64,000 bases of DNA from Paragonimus westermani (Eukaryota > Platyhelminthes > Trematoda > Plagiorchiida > Troglotrematidae), in assembly GCA_008508345.1 (NCBI GenBank), contig QNGE01000870.1, positions 99,280-163,279 on the forward strand. Direction: 5' to 3'. Positions 1 through 9,500 of the stretch are shown here, one piece after another. Under the pieces are notes generated by a model. The model made no database searches, had not been told where the DNA came from, and saw nothing but the letters and a program-made list of their open reading frames with translations. Position numbers and translations under genes: made by a program. The stretch's first letter is position 1. Every line of letters starts with the position of its first letter.

Positions 1-295
1 CTAACTGATGTTGAACTCTATAGACTAATAGTCTGTTTTGTCACGAGTGTTCACGAATACTGAGTTGAATGCTGTTACTAGTGCTCGTGGCACTAATCTA
101 CTTATATGTTCTTTGGCGACCTCCTGTCCCTCCTTTCCTAGTGCCTGATCCCCGTGCCCCAGTGGATCGATGACCCGTAACGGACACGAACTAGTTTACT
201 GCCTTATCTTAATTGTTTAATTCGCTTGAATCGTATCGTTATACCTAATCGGCGTATCATCTTGCAAACACCATTCCGCCCGTCCTCTGCTACAG
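1..295. other. Intron upstream of first visible CLC-7 exon
   Basis: No coding similarity was seen. It ends in a pyrimidine-rich stretch and CTACAG, a good acceptor for the exon at 296. The preceding exons of the CLC gene are therefore outside the window. Confidence 0.6.
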
Positions 296-527
296 CTGAT
301 GTGCGCTGATAATGAGTTCAATTCCATGTCCTCCTTGCTGTTCAACACCCCAGAACGTTCACTTCGTACATTGTTTCATGAACCCCCCGGAACATTCAGC
401 GTCAGCAGCCTCGTGGTCTTTTTTGTGGTTTACTATTTCGTCGCTTGTATCACTTATGGACTTTCTGTCTCTTCCGGCCTTTTCATACCAGCACTACTGA
501 TCGGGGCCAGTTGGGGTCGTGTGATTG
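296..527 (+). CDS. CLCN7-like: CLC-7-like exon a (late membrane helices)
   Basis: Begins after CTACAG with Leu-Met-Cys-Ala-Asp and ends in GTG ATT G before GTAAGT, so the next intron is in phase 1. It encodes LFNTPERS, the loop LFHEPPG, a hydrophobic helix, and [15 protein letters not shown]. The GxFxP motif lines the anion pathway in CLC proteins. The upstream boundary is supported by the match of the first residues to the CLC-7 loop. Confidence 0.92.
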
Positions 528-3500
528 GTAAGTTTCTTTTGCTATCAGGTAGATGAGAAATACGTGCATTTCCTGCAAATTGTAAACCACTAATTCTAAC
601 GAAAGCATATCTCAGGTTAGACCATGCCGATCTCGGTCAGTTCTCTCTCGTTCTTGACGTTTTTATTGGATCAGCCGACTATTTTCTGTAAAAAAACAGC
701 CTTTTTTGATGTTCCCCTATTCACGTTCAACTTAATATCTCAATCATTGTTCAATTTGTTGAGAGAAGCCGAAGGTGGTATCGAAGGGTCCTGGTGATTT
801 ATGTGTGCCAACCAATACGCATGTTTGCACCGTTTTGGGCTAAATTTGTCTCGTGTGACTTTTATGGCCATCGGAAATCTGCCTTAATGAAAACGACTTA
901 AATTTACCAAATGTCCGGGAGGTTGTTATCTCTTTTATGATCAGTCTGCCATTAAGCAACCTGCACGCTTGGTTGCTGTTTGAACTGCTCCGTTTAACTG
1001 GTCAGTTCTGACCACGTACTGTTGGCCCTAGTAACCCCCCAATGGTTTCATCACATTACTGTCGCTTCTTAAAATTGGACAATTTTTGTCTTTGCAGGTA
1101 TATGGATGAATTCTTCTTATCCAGAAAGCTTTCCTCATCCTGGAAAATTTGCGTTAATCGGGGCAGCAGCCCAGCTCGGTGGAATCGTTCGGATGACCTT
1201 AAGTTTAACGGTCATTTTGATGGAGTCTACCGGCAGTGTACTTGTGGGTCTTCCATTGTTGATGACTCTCACTGTAGCCAAATATGTCGGCGACTTCTTG
1301 AGCGAGGTAAGCTTCTTTTAAGTGGTGCGTGATTTGCTACATAAACTGGCTACTACGTACACCACTCACGACTACAAGGAAATGAGATTTTTGCTTTAAG
1401 TGATTCACGATGCATTTAAAATCGGACTTCCAGCTTTGTTGTAAATGTCAGAAAACGCGTTGCGTCAACTGTGGGGATATTATCTTCCAATTGTATTTGG
1501 ATTTCCTGCTTTGAGGTAAGCAAAATGACAGCGGAGCAAATGAAGTCCAATTCCACTGATTACTCACAAGTCAACTTAGAAGACGGATTGGGAGAAGTAA
1601 CTTTATTTTGATCGTAAGCGTGTATTCGAGGTCGGGAAACAGACGGATATATAGTGATCCACAAGTGTTCTAAAATCCGAATTTTGAAGAACGGTTGCCA
1701 AACGTAGGAGTAAAGACTACCGAACAGCTAATGGTCGCGTTGGATTAGAATTTGTTCAGTTAAAAATATGTTGTAGATTACCTCATGGTTGTTCTGGGAA
1801 TTTCCCCAGAGGGTGGGTGATTACGACGGAACAAAGCTTGCATGTTTTCTAAACACCGCCGAGGTTTGACGACGGTTTGTTTGATTGTTCCACCCTTTAT
1901 GGCGAACATTTCGGGAGTGTCAGCGCGACTTCTACTCGCACTCAAACTCACAATAGCGCACAACCCTACAGCACCCATTTGGATCGTACTCACCATTATG
2001 TTGTCCGAAGTAACATGTAATCTACACAGTCCTTTCACGTAATTTAACGGAGTACTCCGTCAGTCACATAAAAAAACTTAATGCAGACGTAGCCGAACAC
2101 AGCTTGGTAATTAACGGACACAAACAGAAGTTACCTATATTAGTGCACGTAGGCAATAAAACCATCAATCACATCGAAAAATTCGGCGATGCTTAGCATG
2201 GCATATACTCGATATGCACACGAGTTCATTAAAAAGTGAAACTCACAGCGAACACGTGAACTGAATCAACTCTGTGAACCTATCGGAAACCTCTCTCGGA
2301 GTTACAGAGAAGCCGTCAATCATGATGCACAGCAGTTACCGCCCACATGTCGAATTTTGCGCCCCAACAGCCTGAATACCTCACTCCCGCACGTCCGATT
2401 TTCTGCCTCATCATTAACGTTGCCTCTGGAAGGATCACCCAACACTGTAAAGTAGGACTTCCGAAGCGATCAACTGGCTTCATAGAAAGTGAAACTGACG
2501 TTTGCAGGCTAGTCTACTAGCTCGCAGAACAGCCCAACACAAACAACTGCTATTTCTTTCATCAGGTTTGCGTCGACGATGTTTTTCGGTCGTCGCTACA
2601 TCTGGTCGGATTAGCTGATCTATGGAAACGTTTGGTAGTCTACGTGAAACTCTGAGTGTGACCTGTGAAGTCAAACGAAACAATTCGCCAAACTCTCTCA
2701 ATGTAATGTTCACGTGTTTTCCAAAATGTATTACCTGGACGTTGTCTCTACCAAAAACCAGCGCGGACCGGGCAGTGCGTGCATTTTTCAGGCTCCCAGT
2801 GAATGCGACACAAAGAGACATTCTTCAAAATTTTCTACTGATTTAGTCTCACCTGTTCTGAAACTGCCTGAAGGGCTAGAATTGCCGACAAAAGCACTAC
2901 AACAGAATGGATATCCTAGGGAATTTATTCACTGTCATGGCAAAGTATTTGTTTCACGAGTAGACGTGTATACTGCGCCAAAAATATATGTAATTCTTGA
3001 GCTGCTTCACAGATGTGCTGTTCCTCAACCCCCACCCTCCGCAGACTAAGTGCGCAATCGACCGAAGCGCCTGTACTGCTCCACCGCGATTGTTGACCAT
3101 TACGCAATCGATGTCTCTTCTGTTCATCAAGATTGTTAAATGAATTTTCGAAAGTTATTGCTTCCATCAATTGAAACGTAGTTGCAGTCCTAGTTACCTA
3201 TATGGAACTGCGTGGAATTCACCCTTCTGAGTGGCACATCGTACATCAAAATAAGTGTCCTTCTTACTGAGTTGTGATAAGTTCAAGTATGACAAAAACA
3301 TCACAAAGTATCTTGCTGAATATGTCATGAAAGTTGTTTATAATAAATACCGACAGCAACAGTAATGATAATAATGATGGCAATAGTAATAAATCGGTTT
3401 CTTACGCGTAACATAATGTCGCTGCCAATGGGAACCAAAGGTTTTTCAGTATTGTTTTGGATTCATGGTAGTCTTGTTTGAAGCTATCTGAGGATGTCCA

Positions 3501-6500
3501 ACGTTCCTAATCATTTTCGATATCGATGGGCACCGTGATTTGGTGCCCGTGTGATGGTTGTCCGATCAGTTACATGTGTATGGTTTGTTAATGTCCGTTT
3601 TTACAGTGTTTACTACAACCACTACCTTTGTCTCATCTGTAAGACAGAGCGTCAACTGCTCGTTTATAGACTTAGTCATATTTGGGCATTTACTATTAGT
3701 TCTGAATGTTTTCTGACCCAGGAATTGGTTCCGCTCTGATTACAAAAAATTTCCTATCTTCAAGATGAGTCGATATCATTTTTTATCAGCTTGAGGCGAT
3801 TCAAGGAATTTTTATTGTCTTGCTCATTCAGAGTCTATACGGTTGCCCAAACTTAGCGGAGGTTCACACTAGCGCATTGGGACAGAGAATGGGAACAGAC
3901 TGTGGTAAAGTCTCAAGACTGCACGAGAGCTCGCGCTAGCCTGCTTTATGATGGATTCAGATCAGTGATCACTCACTGCACACACCTGAGGTTTGGCTGT
4001 GTTCACTAAATTTGTTTGTTCTGTCTAGGTTACACCTCTTCTCTCTATCGTCCAGGTTTGTTCCGATTGCCGTGTTCCATTGGCGCTTGCTGATTGAATT
4101 CCGATAGAAAGCCTTTTGGTGTGACCCCTTACGCAATATTGGGATAGAATCTATCCGTCTGTACTCTCCTAAATGTGCTTGTGTCGCCCGTTTAGTTTGG
4201 ATGACTCCAGAGATCTGACACTTCAGGGAAATATCCCCTTAGACAATCGTAAACTGATATCGAGCCACTAAATCATTATATCCACACGATAAAAAAGCGA
4301 TATCAAGATATCTTCCTTAGATTGGAAAATATGTAGTATATCGCTTGTTACTCCGTACAAATGAAGGCTAGGTTATAACTTTTACATCGTAAACATTTGT
4401 ATCGATCTCACGGTGCCACATGGTTATCGATTTCAACTTGGTCACCCCTCTTTCAACCTTTTATACGCTCTGTACCTAGTTAGGAAAGTCGTCATCTTAC
4501 GGTTTATCATAATCTTTTCACTACTTTTTGGTTTCATTGTTTTTGATTTCAGGGTATATACGATGAGCATATTGGTCTGAGCAGTTTAGCTCTGCTTCCT
4601 TGGGAGCCGGATCCTCTTTCATCTACCAAACGAGCCCATGACATAATGTGTTCGCCAGTCGTTTTTCTTTCCCCGTGCATGCGTGTTGGTGATTTGATAC
4701 GGAAAGTTGAATCCAACCCGCATCACGGTTTCCCCATTGTGGAAGGCCCAGTTGATCCTGCTCGATTCTCCTATGGTACTCTCATTGGGACCATTTCCAC
4801 GGAACACTTGGGTATTTTGCTGAAGCACCGGGTGAGTTGCTCTGTCTTTGTTTGTCGTCGCCGTCATCGTCCTCATTTTCAGTTTGAGCCATACTTGTGG
4901 ATTCTGTGGCTCGGGCTGCCGTTAACCTTGAGAGCAGTTCACTAACTGGCAGAGGAGTGATTAAGTACGAATGTACTGCACATTCCAATGCTCTGCTGAT
5001 GTTCGATGTATTGGCTTTTTAAGGCGGCCTGGCGTCTCGAATCCTTGTTTCGAGATTTTGTTGCTGCTAAACGTTTATTGCACTTTCCTCTTTTCATGTT
5101 AGCTTCGTTTTCTTTCTTCGTGTAGATATTCTTAAAGGAAGATGGGACTCCCGCTAAGTCTCTCACTTTCGATGAGTATGATTCCGCATATCCGTCGTAT
5201 GCTAAACTAAAGGTTAGTCCACTCACCTTTTTGTGACTCGGATTTTTTTTTCGGTTATTAATCATTATATATAGAGCCAAATATTTCAGGTGTAGGACAA
5301 TCCATTCGATTATTGTTATGATTTTTGTTATTACTATTGTAAAGCGTAGACAGACAAGGCAATTACTGTGTTGTCTTCACTCTCGTTTCCTTGTTACTAA
5401 TAGAACAGTTGTGACCATTCTTATTACTGTAACGGTGATTGAAGTGGTAATAAAGGGTCTGGATCGTTCTGTTGGCCTTTTGCCCGTTCAGTCCATTACG
5501 ATTATGGATATGCACGCAAAATTGTCGAAGTCTCAAACTTCCTGCCTGCACACAGATAGGATATGGGAAGATATACCGCGTGTTGTGATCGTGCTCATTA
5601 TCCTGCTAATCTTTGGTTATGTCGTAAACTGTTAAGACGGAACGTTATTGGTCTCGCCAAACTTAAACTGTTTCTCACAGAACGAACTGAACCAAAGCAA
5701 TTACGGTATGTTAGTCCCCAGCTGTGGCTTGCTTACTAATTATTCCGATTCACTTATTCAGCAACATGGTCTCCAAGGAGAGCAAAACGCTTCAAAACCA
5801 GAAATTATTTTAGATTTAATAGAAAGTTAATGAGCGAGGTTGTAGTTTCATCTTTTTTTTTGTTTCTTAGCTTGAAATGAACATACAAATCGTAGGTAAC
5901 TTTCGTTATTCACCCATAACCGGCGAAAACTCGATGAGAATGTCGCTGGTTGCTGGTAATACAACAGTGGGTTCGACCTCCCGCTACTACAGGTGTTTCT
6001 CTTGGTTTGGGCACTTTGAAACTCTGGCTAACAATTAGCTCATTATGTCATGAATAGCTTTGGAAATTAAGTTCACAGAACGGATTAACTAGAAGTTGGT
6101 TTAATGCACGGTGACAAATGTTGAATCGTACCCATCCATTCTTCTGTGTAAACATTTTACTTGCATTTGGTCCGGTTTACCGTTTCCTGATATAGTTTTG
6201 AAAATGCGCCTTCAGATCGAACCTTGACTTTCGGTTTCGCAAAACATAAACCGCCCTTTACAGAACGAATTGAGCTGAAGCAGTTATAGTGTATTAGTCC
6301 CCAATTGTCCGATAGACTTCGCCGGCAGTATGCTGCCGGTGAATTATAACCAGTTTTATTATGTTGCACACGTGTTTTGACAACCAGCTTTTCATCATTT
6401 GAATCTGGTGGCATCTTCTGTCTACAATTGACCAGCCCAGCCCTTCGTTGAATGTATGATTCTATCTTATTCAGGAGGATATATCTGCAACGATGAGGTT

Positions 6501-9500
6501 GATCGTGGCATCACATAACGTTTTTAAACAGATGTTTTTTGTGTCGTCCGGTCCTTCCGAACTGCCTTCTGTCTTATGGCGCGAAAGCTTATCCGGCAGT
6601 ATGCAGCAGTTATGAGTTGGTTAGCACTGGTGACGTTTTGTCGTTCATTTGCTAGGTTAACTGCGTGTCCTTAAGGTTGGTGGATTCGAAAAGCATTGTG
6701 CCCGATCTTTTGCTGGCGTTCGTTGTACCTAAATGATGCGGACTTACGTTCTTAGTACCTTTGTTCATTTGAACTCAGCTCCAGCTGGAGACCGCTCCAA
6801 GCGCTTCTTTTGGGTCCCGATTGACATTTTTCCTAATCTCTTCGTTAGACCGAAGTTACGACCTTAACACATTGGACAGAGTCATGCTTGCTTGGATGTA
6901 TTTTGGTGGATTGTTGTGCACGCTTTTATGGCTGTCTCTCGATACAAATTTTGAAACCGTTTTTGTTCGCCTAATAAAAAAACATGCTCTGTGGCGCTCT
7001 TATTAATTTTCTGCTGCATACCAAACGTACATTGTTGTTATTGCTTGTTGTTCGAATGCAGTTTGATTGTTATTTTCCTACGGAGGAACAGTTGAGTAGT
7101 GTGTTTGGTTTGTGAGGTTGGTGGGAGGTTGCCACTCAACGTATCCCACAGTCCCTAAATTGAAGTTAAGTTGTGACACTAACATATAGAGACCGTCCGA
7201 TCCAAGCTAGCCGTAAACAAGAGTCGCCTTCGTTGAATCCAGTTGCTGATGACGTCACTCTGTCAAAGATTGTTGTGTATTTCTGGCGAGCTACGTGTAT
7301 TCAGAGAATGTTGTTATCCATGTCCGCTAAACGATTGTATGCTTGTGAATTTACATTGGTTCAAAACTCTATTTGCTTTGCTTGTTAGGTTGACAAAAGC
7401 AATTTGCCTTTCCCAGCTGATTATCTTCTATCATTTTCTTTTTTGTTTACTCTTCGGTGTGTTTGTTCAGGACGTGCTAAGTCAGCTAACCGAAGAGGAC
7501 ATGGAGGCCACTTTGGACCTACAACCGTACATGTGTGAAGCGCCATACAGCGTTCCCGAGGTAACTCTCACCTTCGCATTCTTCCCTGTTGACAACTGTT
7601 TCTGTCCGTTTGCTTGATATGTCTGTTGTAGCTGTCGTAGAATGTTTCAGTGGTATTTAGAGGGACAAACGTGCAATGTTTTTTTCAGAATATTAAGTGA
7701 ACTGTACACATGTATTGATTGGATGGATCTTAATTAAACGTGAATCGCAGCATTTAATGATCCAGGGAAGTTCCTTATGACGACACACTAATGAATTTGT
7801 GCGTATCTGCCCGAATCATGGTGCACTACCTCTGTCCTCATTTTAGGTGTTTGTCAATTCCCAGTTTCAATATAATCTCTACTTCAACATCTGCTAAGCA
7901 GACTTTAGTGATTCACTTTTAAATCGAGTCCTATTTGCCTTCAGTTATGTGGACGGAAATCTTTAAGTTAAGCTGCCTATTTTCCGTTAATCGGAAAAGT
8001 TTCTTAACACGTAAAACGGGAAGACTGAGAATTAGAAACAGGACGTGCCACCGATCAGTTACATTCTAGAATAATATGTGTTATATCATGCAGACAGAAG
8101 AGGAGGTGGAGAGTATATTCAACCCATTTGTTTTCACACAGTTGTCTTTCTCGGCAAACCAAGTTCTTGATACGCAGCGTCAACGGGACACTCAAATCAT
8201 GTTTGATCCGTGCGCGCTCAATTGACGCATGTTACGCCTTATACACCTTCCCCATTCACTGAACACCGTTTCCGATGCTTCACATGCTTCTCGCTTACTT
8301 TGTACCCTGACCTCTGGTTCCGCTTCTGGAACTTCCGTACGTGTCTCGTACACTGTCTTCCTCTGTACGTATGAATTCAGTCAGTTGAAGTGGTCGTTTA
8401 TCGGCAGTCTGCTTCTGCTAGCTCTCTAAGTTGGCAGATCGTATATGAAATTAATCACTCAACAGCGCGATCTGTTTGTTGTTTTTGCATCGGGTTGGGA
8501 ACCGCATTGCGTAGCCAGACCATTTAAGTGCTTTTCAGGGCGGTACAAATCATACTAGTCCAGTTTGGGATTGCATCCTCACAATGACACTGAAAGCTAA
8601 ACGTGTTTCAGATTAATACTTCAAGTACCTACTACAACGGTACTTGGGTGCATTTGCCGTGCAATCGGAAAGGTTTTCCGCATAGACAGCAATGGGAATG
8701 TAAGGCCTTGTGCCACGTGTGACAGCTGCTATTATTGGTTTGAAAATACACTGTCGATTCTGGACGCAGCAGTTGTGGCTCAACTGATATGGGATTACTG
8801 TTTCTTTTATTACGTTCGCCCACTCGTTCTCATCGTCAAGAAGAGTCCCCTTAAAGTGTGTTACACTGTTTGGGCCTGATTCTGTTCGCATCAGCGATGT
8901 AGGTTGCCATTTTCCTCCACAAATCAAAACCAACACTAGGCAAACCGATAAAGTGCAGATCGTTTTTCGCTCTGGTCGCAGCTACGCTGATCAGCAGTTT
9001 ACACCGTCTTAGTAGTTGGAACACAGCCATGTCTACGCTAGCCGTTACTTCCTGTCTTTTGGGCTTCTAAAAGGCTTTTGACTTAGGCAGCGAGTCATCA
9101 GTATGGAACGGTCTCGTGGGGGCATGCGCTCCTGAAAATACGTCAGCATATTTAACGCACTTTCCGATCACACCTCTGCGAAACGAAGGCATACAGGAAT
9201 TATCATTTGCCGTAAAATTAAAAGTGGTGTCCTTCAAAGTCGTTTGATGCTCGGTTTTTGTTGTTGTTGACGATTTCCTGGAGTGCGCCTTGATCGACTG
9301 CTGCCAGTGACTGTCGTTGAGACCTAGGTGGGTTGGTGCTATCGCCTCGGTCTATACTGCCACGCAGACAATGTAAAGCGTGTTCAGTATACTTAGGCTG
9401 CCAGTGCCTTGTTTCGGTTTGCGCTTACTTGACAAAAAATGCAGTGTTCTACTCCCAAACTGTCGATAGTCTGTGCCTGCGCTCATCACTGGTGACGCGT

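Larger units (their letters stand above)
5213..7470 (+). other. Intron (phase 0) of CLC-7-like gene
   Basis: 2.26 kb from GTTAGT to TTCAG. It holds a pair of related segments at 5651-5725 and 6233-6308, annotated separately. No protein-coding similarity was seen. Confidence 0.8.

Noticed and set aside
5960..5990. B-box-like GGGTTCGACCTCC in a CLC-7 intron
   Set aside because: No acceptable A box or cloverleaf upstream; may be an old SINE but not supportable.
8092..8125. Possible extra CLC-7 exon starting after a CAG
   Set aside because: Exons 7471-7560 and 10258-10338 are already contiguous relative to CLC-7; no residues are missing between them.
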